Part shown: piece by piece, positions 14,095-19,474 of the stretch
Numbering within the stretch: position 1 is the first letter of the stretch
How the letters are laid out: each line of letters begins with the position of its first letter
Assembly: GCA_036655715.1 (NCBI GenBank)
Contig: JAVVPO010000047.1
Span: 1-19,474 of the forward strand
DNA length: 19,474 nt
Direction of reading: 5' to 3'
DNA from: JAVVPO01 sp036655715
GTDB lineage: Bacteria; Bacillota; Clostridia; Lachnospirales; Cellulosilyticaceae
Made by a program: the position numbers and the translations under genes
Notes under the pieces: generated by a model
The model's input: the letters and a program-made list of their open reading frames with translations, nothing else
Database searches by the model: none
Told to the model about the DNA's origin: nothing

Positions 14095-14589
14095 TTATTC
14101 AGCATATTCACTAAGAATTTGTTTTACTTGTTCTCCGCCGGATATACGTCCGTATACTTTGTCCCCTATTAATACAACTGGTGCAAGTCCGCATGCTCCT
14201 ACACATCTGAGAGCATCTAAAGAAAATTTGCCATCTAGTGTTGTCTCACCTACACTAATACCTAATTCTCTCTTAAATGCATCGAGTACTTTATCTGCTC
14301 CCCTTACATAACAAGCAGTTCCTAGACATACTGAGATAGGATGTTTTCCTTTTGGTACCATTGTAAAGAATGAATAAAAACTAACAACACCAAAAACTTG
14401 TGACACAGGCACATTAAGTTTTTGTCCTACAAATTGTTGAACTTCCTTTGGTAAATAACCAAAGATAGATTGTGCTCTATGAAGAACCGAGATAAGGGCC
14501 CCTTTTTTTTCTGGTAATTCATTGATAAATTTCTCAAGGTCTGCATACATTTGGTCTGCAAGTTCGTTTTTACAATTTTCACATGACAT
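14095..14589 (-). CDS. hydC: Hydrogenase subunit HydC (NuoE-like, [2Fe-2S])
   Basis: 164 residues, normal for NuoE/HydC. An N-terminal helical bundle (~10-75, with GYLPKEVQQFV) leads into a thioredoxin-like [2Fe-2S] domain with C88-x4-C93 and C129-x3-C133 (CLGTAC, CVGAC). It relays electrons between HydB's FMN side and the rest of the complex. An extra CENC motif at residues 3-6 has no known role that I can point to. The ATG at 14589 has a very strong ribosome site, AAGGAGG. It is the first gene after the Rex-like operator and promoter region, so it opens the transcription unit hydC, small [2Fe-2S], hydB, hydA. Confidence 0.95.
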   Translation of the reverse strand: MSCENCKNELADQMYADLEKFINELPEKKGALISVLHRAQSIFGYLPKEVQQFVGQKLNVPVSQVFGVVSFYSFFTMVPKGKHPISVCLGTACYVRGADKVLDAFKRELGISVGETTLDGKFSLDALRCVGACGLAPVVLIGDKVYGRISGGEQVKQILSEYAE

Positions 14590-14650
14590 AAAATATCCTC
14601 CTTGCTTTCTTGTTGTTTTTGACTATTAGATAAAACTATTTTAATTTTAT

Positions 14651-14668
14651 TTGTTAAAAAAATAACAA
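14651..14668. promoter_or_regulatory. Rex-like operator in the hydC leader
   Basis: TTGTTAA-AAAA-ATAACAA matches the clostridial Rex consensus TTGTTAANNNNTTAACAA at 13 of the 14 defined positions and keeps near-dyad symmetry. It lies 62 to 79 bp before the hydC ATG and about 25 to 42 bp downstream of the predicted transcript start, where a bound repressor would block elongation. Rex releases DNA when NADH is high, so the operon would be switched on under reducing conditions. The site is seen; binding is inferred. Confidence 0.7.
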
Positions 14669-14699
14669 TTTTTAGTTATTTTCTTTACTCATATTTATG

Positions 14700-14728
14700 A
14701 AAATAACATAAGTTTAATTTGTTGTCAA
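14700..14728 (-). promoter_or_regulatory. Promoter of the hydC-hydA unit (TTGACA / TATTTT)
   Basis: On minus, a perfect -35 TTGACA (14728-14723), a 17-bp spacer and a weaker -10 TATTTT (14705-14700) lie in the spacer behind the PHP gene. No terminator is visible between the PHP stop (14767) and this promoter, so the upstream five-gene module can probably read through into the hydrogenase genes. Confidence 0.65.
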
Positions 14729-14766
14729 TATTTAAACTATTTTAATATTTTCTAACTTATATTTTT

Positions 14767-15468
14767 TTACTTTCTAAGTTTCTCAAATAACGCGTCACAA
14801 CTTAAAGAAGATAGCTCTAAAGAGTGATTAGCTACACAAAGATTTTCTAGATAATGTGCATCCGAACTCTGGATAATTTTATACTGCGGGTATTTTCCAC
14901 GATAATCTTCAATGTCTACAGCAAAAGATACCTCAATCATAGATACTCCCATGTCTTCTGGAATAGAACCTAAATTGGACAAAATACTATAAGAGCTGCG
15001 ATCAATATGAGCAGGATAAATAATACCTCCCACTTGCTCTACCAAATCATAAATCTCTTTAGCAGACAACTGACATGCTGTGACTAACAAATTTTCTTCT
15101 TCACCGATCATTTGATCCTCAGAGTTTAGTAGGTATTGGTGCCCAAATATAGCTACCTTATTTTTGATAGGCAACATATGGTTCTTAACAGCCTTTGCGA
15201 CTATTTCACCCATTTCCAGTGATGGAAATAGGGCGATATTATGAAACTCTTCCATACACTCTATCTCCATACCAGGTATCACTAAAAGATCATTAACCTT
15301 ACCGACTTTTATCACAGCTTCACAGTTTGATAGTGTATTATGATCGGTAATGGCAATGATATCTAGGTTGTTAAGTTTACACATATTTACTATGTTATGG
15401 GGTGTCATATAGTCATCCCCACAAGGCGATAGTGCCGTATGAATATGAAAATCATAGGCATACCTCAT
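14767..15468 (-). CDS. PHP-domain metal-dependent phosphoesterase
   Basis: 233 residues with the PHP ligand set: D6-x-H8-x-H10 (DFHIHT), D42-H43 (ITDHN), E68 (PGMEIE), H76, H154 (PAHIDR) and D203-x-H205 (SSDAHY). These motifs bind two or three metal ions and cleave phosphoesters in polymerase exonuclease domains, histidinol phosphatase and nucleotide phosphatases. The substrate here is unknown. It is soluble, with no membrane part. Its ATG (15468) overlaps the TGA of the upstream DRTGG gene as ATGA, so the two are likely translated together. As last member of the five-gene module it may remove a phosphate or nucleotide signal. The C-terminal region after 210 is short, without extra domains. 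Confidence 0.87.
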   Translation of the reverse strand: MRYAYDFHIHTALSPCGDDYMTPHNIVNMCKLNNLDIIAITDHNTLSNCEAVIKVGKVNDLLVIPGMEIECMEEFHNIALFPSLEMGEIVAKAVKNHMLPIKNKVAIFGHQYLLNSEDQMIGEEENLLVTACQLSAKEIYDLVEQVGGIIYPAHIDRSSYSILSNLGSIPEDMGVSMIEVSFAVDIEDYRGKYPQYKIIQSSDAHYLENLCVANHSLELSSLSCDALFEKLRK

Positions 15469-15809
15469 AGTGTATCATCGCCTAATAACCGTGTTAAGTG
15501 ACAAGCAAAATCAAAACTACTATAAGCAGTACCAAGTATGGGTATCCCTTCTTCTAGAGCCTTCTCAATCATTTCTGTATCAGCCATACTATTTTCAGAC
15601 AAGACTATTGCAGATAAACCAAGCAAGCTAGCTACTGCCATGCTATTGATATGACCCTGAATAGTAATCCAAATATTCTTTTCCTTGGCATGAGACATGA
15701 CAAAGCTTAGCAAATCACCTATATAGCCACCCTCTATCTCATTATCTAAATACGCTTCACCACATATTACTTTGAGATTCATTAAATCTACAATTGTTTT
15801 AACTTGCAT
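15465..15809 (-). CDS. DRTGG-domain protein (second copy)
   Basis: 114 residues, essentially one DRTGG domain. Family features are GGYIGDLLSFVMSHA (27-41), then TIQGHINSMAVASLLGLSAIVLSE (49-72), a region that aligns with GLINPQVIRTAEMLDIKAIVF in the other DRTGG protein of this cluster. DRTGG domains occur in CBS-DRTGG-DHH pyrophosphatases and in some phosphotransacetylases and are thought to be regulatory or ligand-binding. No catalytic motif is visible. The start ATG abuts the stop of the H-cluster gene (TAAATG), with its ribosome site AGGAGGGG inside that gene's last codons, and its stop overlaps the PHP start. This very tight packing argues for a shared function and matched protein amounts. 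Confidence 0.8.
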   Translation of the reverse strand: MQVKTIVDLMNLKVICGEAYLDNEIEGGYIGDLLSFVMSHAKEKNIWITIQGHINSMAVASLLGLSAIVLSENSMADTEMIEKALEEGIPILGTAYSSFDFACHLTRLLGDDTL

Positions 15810-17120
15810 TTAACCCCTCCTATTCTCCTCTGTGGGCAATACTTTTTGTGTCAGCTCTAACATAGACTCAGATAATTCTTTAATCCTTTTTCTTAGCATA
15901 AAAATACAGTCTTCCACATTAGAAAATCCTCTTACGACATCTTCAGCAAAACACTTACAAGTGGGTGCGCCACAAGAACCACAATCTATTTGTGGCAGTT
16001 TCTCATAAAGTATCTCTATATTTTCCATCATGCTTAAAGCTGTCTCTATATCTTTATCCAAAGAAAAGACAGGTCTAGGACAAATGGGTACTTCAAAGGT
16101 ATAAGGCACTTTGAGGAACCTCTTATCTGCTTGCGTAGATGTTTCTTCATGTTTCTTCATTTCTTGTTCAATAAACTTTTTCAATGTATAACGACTTATA
16201 AAAGGATTTTCAATGGTAAGTGCTCCGCCTAAACACCCTCCTGTACAAGCTAAGGCTTCTATATATTGGATATTAGACAAGGTGCCATCTTCTATTTTCT
16301 CTAATATAGAAATGACATTTTCCATGCCATCTACTGCAATATGATTCACAATCCCTACATTTTGACTAGCACCATTCCTAGTTGCCCAGGACAATCCTTG
16401 ATGAGAGGCTTGATGCGCCCATGTTCTTGGAGTGCCTTTGCCAATCTTATGAATGATTGCCTTATAAACTTCTTGCATAGAGAATGCCCCATCTACATAA
16501 GACTTATCTAGACCTTTTGGCTTATGAATATCTGTTGCTTTAGCTGGGCAAGGAGAAATAAAGAAGACTCCTACCTCTTCTTGCTTGATGCCTTGCTCTT
16601 CATAATGCTTTTTAATAGAGCGAGCAGCCAACTCCATAGGAGACATAATAGGCAAAATATTAGGGATCAAAGATGGGAATCTTCTTTGAATAAGCCTTAG
16701 AATAACTGGACACGCAGAAGATATAACAGGAAACTCTTTTGCCCCTAATATGTACTCTCTCGTATATACAGCAACAACTTCAGCCGCCGCAGCCACCTCC
16801 AATACATCTGTAAAACCTATTTCAAAAAAAGCATCTAAAATACTACCTATACCAGGTGCTTTGGAAAACTGTGCATAAAAAGCTGGTGAAGGTAAAGCAA
16901 TACGATAAGGATATTTATCCATCATACTCATCTTATCCATGACTGCTTTTTTTGCACCACTTCTACACACTGCAATACAATTACCACAATCAATACATCG
17001 TTCCTCTATGATTTTAGCTTTAGAAGCTTTTACTCTTATGGCTTCTGTTGGACATCTCTTGATACAGTCTGTACATCCAATACATTTATCACATTCTAAA
17101 GTAACAGAATGACTATACAT
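15810..17120 (-). CDS. Putative sensory [FeFe] hydrogenase-like H-cluster protein
   Basis: 436 residues. Two N-terminal [4Fe-4S] clusters (C13/16/19/23 and C42/45/48/52) are followed by an H-cluster domain with ligands C137 (SSACPV), C191 (SPCPAK), C292 and C296 (ACTGGC). The residue before C137, the proton-relay Cys of catalytic enzymes, is Ala136. At the C-terminus a Fes-type [4Fe-4S] motif has C380, C383, C388 and C405, followed by a short helix. No PAS domain is present. This set matches the putative sensory (group C/D) [FeFe] hydrogenases, which keep the H-cluster but have low turnover. I infer that it senses H2 or redox state and signals to its neighbours, the RsbW-like ATPase and the DRTGG proteins. 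It could also be a slow enzyme. AGAAGGTG precedes the ATG at 17120. Confidence 0.88.
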   Translation of the reverse strand: MYSHSVTLECDKCIGCTDCIKRCPTEAIRVKASKAKIIEERCIDCGNCIAVCRSGAKKAVMDKMSMMDKYPYRIALPSPAFYAQFSKAPGIGSILDAFFEIGFTDVLEVAAAAEVVAVYTREYILGAKEFPVISSACPVILRLIQRRFPSLIPNILPIMSPMELAARSIKKHYEEQGIKQEEVGVFFISPCPAKATDIHKPKGLDKSYVDGAFSMQEVYKAIIHKIGKGTPRTWAHQASHQGLSWATRNGASQNVGIVNHIAVDGMENVISILEKIEDGTLSNIQYIEALACTGGCLGGALTIENPFISRYTLKKFIEQEMKKHEETSTQADKRFLKVPYTFEVPICPRPVFSLDKDIETALSMMENIEILYEKLPQIDCGSCGAPTCKCFAEDVVRGFSNVEDCIFMLRKRIKELSESMLELTQKVLPTEENRRG

Positions 17121-17162
17121 ACTTTCACCTTCTCTCTAAGTGGGTATGCTAAATTTTCTTAT

Positions 17163-17573
17163 CTAAAAATGTACCAATATTTCTACTCTAGTCCCCACAC
17201 CAATCTCAGTACTTACCTTAAGTTCGTCGCTGTAACGCTTCATATTTGGTAGTCCCATACCTGCTCCAAATCCTAATTCTCTTATTTCATGAGACGCTGT
17301 AGAATATCCCTCTTTCATAGCTAAATCAATATCTTCAATACCTGGTCCCTCATCTTGTAAGACAACATCAATAGTATCACTTGAAATAGCTACATCTACT
17401 GTTCCTCCATTGGCATGAAGGACCATATTCATCTCTGCTTCATACATGGAAATAGCAACTTTTCTAATAGTGGCTGAATCAACACCTAATTTTTTAAGTA
17501 CCCTTTTCACTTGTCCAGAAGCTTCTCCAGCTAACAAAAAATCATCGCCATCTACATCAAAGTGAAGCTTCAT
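17163..17573 (-). CDS. RsbW/SpoIIAB-like anti-sigma-type ATP-binding (GHKL) protein
   Basis: 136 residues, the size of stand-alone anti-sigma serine kinases. The N-box has E45-x3-N49 (YEAEMNMVLHA), G1 is D74-E-G-P-G78, and G2 is GFGAGMGLPNMKR (101-113). These bind ATP-Mg in the Bergerat fold. SpoIIAB and RsbW use it to phosphorylate an anti-sigma antagonist (STAS protein) and to hold a sigma factor. No STAS protein, PP2C phosphatase or sigma factor gene is seen in the window, so the partner is either distant or is one of the neighbouring DRTGG proteins. It overlaps the first DRTGG gene by 17 bp (its ATG at 17573 is before that gene's stop at 17557), so translation is coupled. Confidence 0.87.
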   Translation of the reverse strand: MKLHFDVDGDDFLLAGEASGQVKRVLKKLGVDSATIRKVAISMYEAEMNMVLHANGGTVDVAISSDTIDVVLQDEGPGIEDIDLAMKEGYSTASHEIRELGFGAGMGLPNMKRYSDELKVSTEIGVGTRVEILVHF

Positions 17574-17925
17574 CCTCTATATCTCCTCCATTTGTTAATC
17601 CTTTTATATACAACTGGCCACAAGCCACATATAATGGATGATTCGTAGATAGTAATACCATGTTCTTCTCCGTAGCCATTTTGATCATATCTTCTGTTGG
17701 ATCCTTACCTCTTACAAATACAATAGCTTTAATATCTAGCATCTCTGCTGTCCTAATCACTTGGGGATTAATAAGTCCAGTAAGAAGAAGGACCTTCTCT
17801 TTGGCAAATGCCAATACATCACTCATCAAATCACATCCACAAGCTGCATGAACTTCTCTTTCAAGCCTATCTTCACCCACCCATACTTTGGCCTCTAAGA
17901 TACCTTTTACCTCTTGAATCTTCAT
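17557..17925 (-). CDS. DRTGG-domain protein (first copy)
   Basis: 122 residues with a single DRTGG-type domain: CGCDLMSDVLAFAKEK (29-44), TGLINPQVIRTAEMLDIKAIVF (49-70) and a VLLSTNHPLYVACG stretch (90-103) typical of the end of the domain. It carries a CGC motif at 29-31 and a third Cys at 102, absent from the second copy. It has no membrane segment and no catalytic motif. It is the first gene of the leftward cluster; TAGGAGGAAG precedes the ATG at 17925. The two DRTGG proteins bracket the ATPase and the H-cluster protein, so they may be paralogous parts of one complex. Exact ligand unknown. Confidence 0.82.
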   Translation of the reverse strand: MKIQEVKGILEAKVWVGEDRLEREVHAACGCDLMSDVLAFAKEKVLLLTGLINPQVIRTAEMLDIKAIVFVRGKDPTEDMIKMATEKNMVLLSTNHPLYVACGQLYIKGLTNGGDIEDEASL

Positions 17926-18162
17926 GCTACTTCCTCCTACATCTTACTAGAATGAAATTTCTTTATTATTTATAATTTTAATATTATTTAAATTTTATCA
18001 TGTTTATACTTCAATTGACAGAGTCTGAAAAGATAATTTTCTATGATTCTAAATATATATAATATAATATTTAGAAAATAATATTTATTTCTTTCAAACG
18101 ACTAGTTTCCTTGTCCCTTTACATATAATAAATATGACTAACACTTTTTAGGAGCCCACTCT
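17926..18162. other. Divergent intergenic spacer
   Basis: This 237-bp AT-rich stretch drives the leftward nine-gene cluster and the rightward DUF4397 gene. On plus, a perfect -10 TATAAT lies at 18124-18129 without a good -35. On minus I see only a weak candidate: CTGTCA (18022-18017) and TAAAAT (17998-17993), 18 bp apart. No Rex-like site, hairpin or small gene is evident. Confidence 0.45.
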
Positions 18163-18807
18163 ATGAAAGAAAAAAAGATACCCCCAAAAACTTTTATCCG
18201 ATTTTTCAATGCTAATCCTTCTACAGATTTTTTAGACTTTTATATAGATGATCACTGCATCAACTCGCACCAAGGTTATGAGGACTTTACAAAGTATACT
18301 CAAATCACATCAGGGCAGCATCAGCTATCTATCGCACCACATAAAGAAAAAGAATTCATCCTGACTAAACGTATTAATTTACGTCCTCATTCCATCTTCA
18401 CCCTAGTCGCAGCACCCTCTTATAGAGGTACTGAACCTCTAAGCTTGTTTTCTATAGAAGAAACATCTAAAATAACAGATGCTGAAAATTGCTACATACG
18501 TACTTGTTCTTTCTCACCCAGCCTACCGCCAAGTGACTTCTCACTTATAGAAGATTACTATATTTTCAAAAATATTAAGTACGCCGTAGCAACTACCTAT
18601 CTCCCTTTTAAAATAGGTCCTTATCCTATTAGTATCGTGAATCATTCAGATGCCTCATCTATTTTGAGCATTCCTCCCGTTTTACTTAAGCCAAAGCGAT
18701 TTTATACCTCTTATCTCATAGGCTTAAATACAAAAGCATTTCCATTAAAGACTATCATCAGTATAGATGGCCGCTCCTATCTTAAGATTAAAAAAAACGC
18801 AAGTTAA
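18163..18807 (+). CDS. DUF4397-domain protein without signal peptide
   Basis: 214 residues. The pattern of an opening 'FIRFFNANPSTDFLDFYIDD' (11-30), 'YTQITSGQHQLSI' (~44-57) and 'TLVAAPSYRG' (~80-89) fits DUF4397, a beta-sandwich domain usually found in secreted or surface proteins. The second half (~130-214) looks like a partial repeat of the same fold ('YPISIVNHSD..SILSI..Y'). Here the N-terminus is MKEKKIPPK with no hydrophobic segment, so the protein seems cytoplasmic or exported by an unknown route. It contains just two Cys. The ATG at 18163 has TAGGAG about eight bases upstream. It is transcribed away from the hydrogenase cluster and convergent with the flavin reductase gene. Family call moderate, function unknown. 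Confidence 0.72.
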   Translation: MKEKKIPPKTFIRFFNANPSTDFLDFYIDDHCINSHQGYEDFTKYTQITSGQHQLSIAPHKEKEFILTKRINLRPHSIFTLVAAPSYRGTEPLSLFSIEETSKITDAENCYIRTCSFSPSLPPSDFSLIEDYYIFKNIKYAVATTYLPFKIGPYPISIVNHSDASSILSIPPVLLKPKRFYTSYLIGLNTKAFPLKTIISIDGRSYLKIKKNAS

Positions 18808-18833
18808 GATTATTTCTTAACTTGCGTTTTTTT
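18791..18833. terminator. Bidirectional terminator formed by the ends of two convergent genes
   Basis: A perfect 19-bp stem (18791-18809 with 18815-18833) and a 5-nt loop, with A7/T7 ends and a further T run to ~18841. The rightward gene's TAA (18805-18807) is in the left arm, and the leftward gene's TAA (18812-18810) begins in the loop. Confidence 0.9.
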
Positions 18834-19403
18834 ATTTTTTTTCTTTGGTTTCATAACAGAATAACCAAACGTACCTAATTGATCACCTAAAGTAAAATAG
18901 CTACCATGAGAATAAGCAACAAGATCTGTTTCATTTAAATGGAACTTCCCATTTTCATCAATATATTTCTCATCCACATGTACAGCTATTACATCTGCAA
19001 TAAACATATGATGTGAACCTAATTCTTTAATTTCTGATACCCTACATTCTACATTAACAGGGCTTTCTTCTATCATTGGGCAGCCTGTCTGATTATCAAA
19101 GATAGGCGTAAGGTTCATTTCTTTAAACTTATCTAAATTTCTTCCTGATCGTACACCACAAAAATCTGTTGCTTTCGCTAAATCCCTAGTTGTGAGATTG
19201 ATTACAAATGTGCCTGACTCTTTGATTAGATCATAAGAATATCTTGAAGGTCTAAGTGAGATGTATGTCATCGGCGGATTGGTACAAATGGTTCCTGTCC
19301 ATGCCACAGTTACAATATTACTTGTTTCCTCATTGCCACAGCTGATCATAACAGCTGGGAGAGGATAAATCATGTTTCCAGCTTTCCAAGTTTGTCTTGC
19401 CAT
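18810..19403 (-). CDS. Flavin reductase-like FMN-binding protein
   Basis: 197 residues of the flavin reductase-like (split-barrel, FMN-binding) family. Typical segments are YPLPAVMISCG..SNIVTVAWTGTICTNPPMTYISLRPSR (13-53), the FVINLTTRDLAKATDFCG stretch (65-82) and SHHMFIADVIAVHVDE (129-144). The C-terminus is a Lys-rich tail (KPKKKNKKTQVKK) partly encoded by the terminator stem. Such proteins bind FMN and move electrons from NAD(P)H or ferredoxin-type donors to flavins or to partner proteins; clostridial ones are mostly uncharacterised. It is soluble. The ATG at 19403 has CGGAGG with about 10-base spacing; a nearer ATG at 19409 is in another frame. A perfect -10 TATAAT lies on minus at 19464-19459, with its -35 outside the window. 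Confidence 0.92.
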   Translation of the reverse strand: MARQTWKAGNMIYPLPAVMISCGNEETSNIVTVAWTGTICTNPPMTYISLRPSRYSYDLIKESGTFVINLTTRDLAKATDFCGVRSGRNLDKFKEMNLTPIFDNQTGCPMIEESPVNVECRVSEIKELGSHHMFIADVIAVHVDEKYIDENGKFHLNETDLVAYSHGSYFTLGDQLGTFGYSVMKPKKKNKKTQVKK

Positions 19404-19458
19404 AATGCATTATACCTCCGTATGTCTCAATTGCTTGTGTGTCAAGCATAGCCTATTT

Positions 19459-19464
19459 ATTATA
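19459..19464 (-). promoter_or_regulatory. Putative -10 box of the flavin reductase gene
   Basis: TATAAT is read on the minus strand (19464-19459). The matching -35 would fall beyond the right edge (~19482-19487), so it cannot be checked. Expected transcript start near 19452, giving a 48-base leader. Confidence 0.4.
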
Positions 19465-19474
19465 ACTATTTTTT

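Noticed and set aside
19402..19413. Perfect 12-bp palindrome ATAATGCATTAT over the flavin reductase start
   Set aside because: Short and AT-rich, lying between ribosome site and start codon; chance is likely and no second copy was noticed.
19423..19446. TTGACA on minus (19446-19441) as a promoter for the flavin reductase
   Set aside because: At 17 bp the -10 position reads TACGGA, which is the ribosome site; not a usable promoter.

Overview
The window looks like chromosomal DNA of a low-GC, strictly anaerobic, fermenting member of the Clostridia (Firmicutes). The clues are AT-rich spacers, strong AGGAGG-type ribosome sites, the 5' end of a 16S rRNA gene, a multi-subunit [FeFe] hydrogenase of the NADH/ferredoxin type, a Rex-like operator, and Clostridia-type protein families (FNT formate transporter, HI0933 flavoprotein, DRTGG proteins). 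A Lachnospirales-type genus is plausible, but the sequence alone does not fix one.

Layout. (1) 1-375: start of an rRNA operon running leftward off the window, with a strong promoter and a structured leader; a metallophosphoesterase gene diverges from it. (2) 1043-4765: leftward genes for a cytoplasmic ParB-like/BMP fusion, a small membrane-anchored protein, an RsiV/PdaC-like DUF4163-DUF3298 protein and a 79-residue orphan. (3) 4829-8674: an accessory-looking block with a complete tyrosine recombinase, an FNT channel, a ribbon-helix-helix/coiled-coil protein, and a divergent NUMOD4-HNH-NUMOD1 protein whose HNH site is degenerate. The spacer between the last two carries a helically phased set of GTTAAC/ATTAAC boxes. 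(4) 8725-9951: HI0933-family flavoprotein. (5) 10090-17925: the metabolic core, nine leftward genes. The promoter-distal four are hydC, a small [2Fe-2S] protein, hydB and hydA, which make a bifurcating-type NADH/ferredoxin [FeFe] hydrogenase. Upstream lies DRTGG, RsbW-like ATPase, hydrogenase-like H-cluster protein, DRTGG and PHP phosphoesterase. These five are tightly packed with overlapping or abutting genes and look like a redox- or H2-sensing signalling module. A 177-bp spacer with a promoter and a Rex-like operator separates module and enzyme. (6) 18163-19403: a DUF4397 protein and a flavin reductase, convergent and only 2 bp apart, with a terminator hairpin built from their coding ends.

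How the genes work together. The hydrogenase would reoxidise NADH and reduced ferredoxin while releasing H2, and Rex would tie its expression to the NADH/NAD+ ratio. The upstream module contains an H-cluster protein that keeps the four cluster cysteines but has Ala in place of the proton-relay Cys, as in putative sensory hydrogenases. It sits beside an anti-sigma-type ATPase and a PHP phosphoesterase, so it may report H2 or redox state to a regulatory partner not in this window. That is inference. A formate channel elsewhere in the window fits mixed-acid fermentation.

Several track-style longest starts (GTG/TTG falling inside the Shine-Dalgarno) were replaced with downstream ATGs that have proper spacing. 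No CRISPR array, tRNA or insertion sequence was seen.
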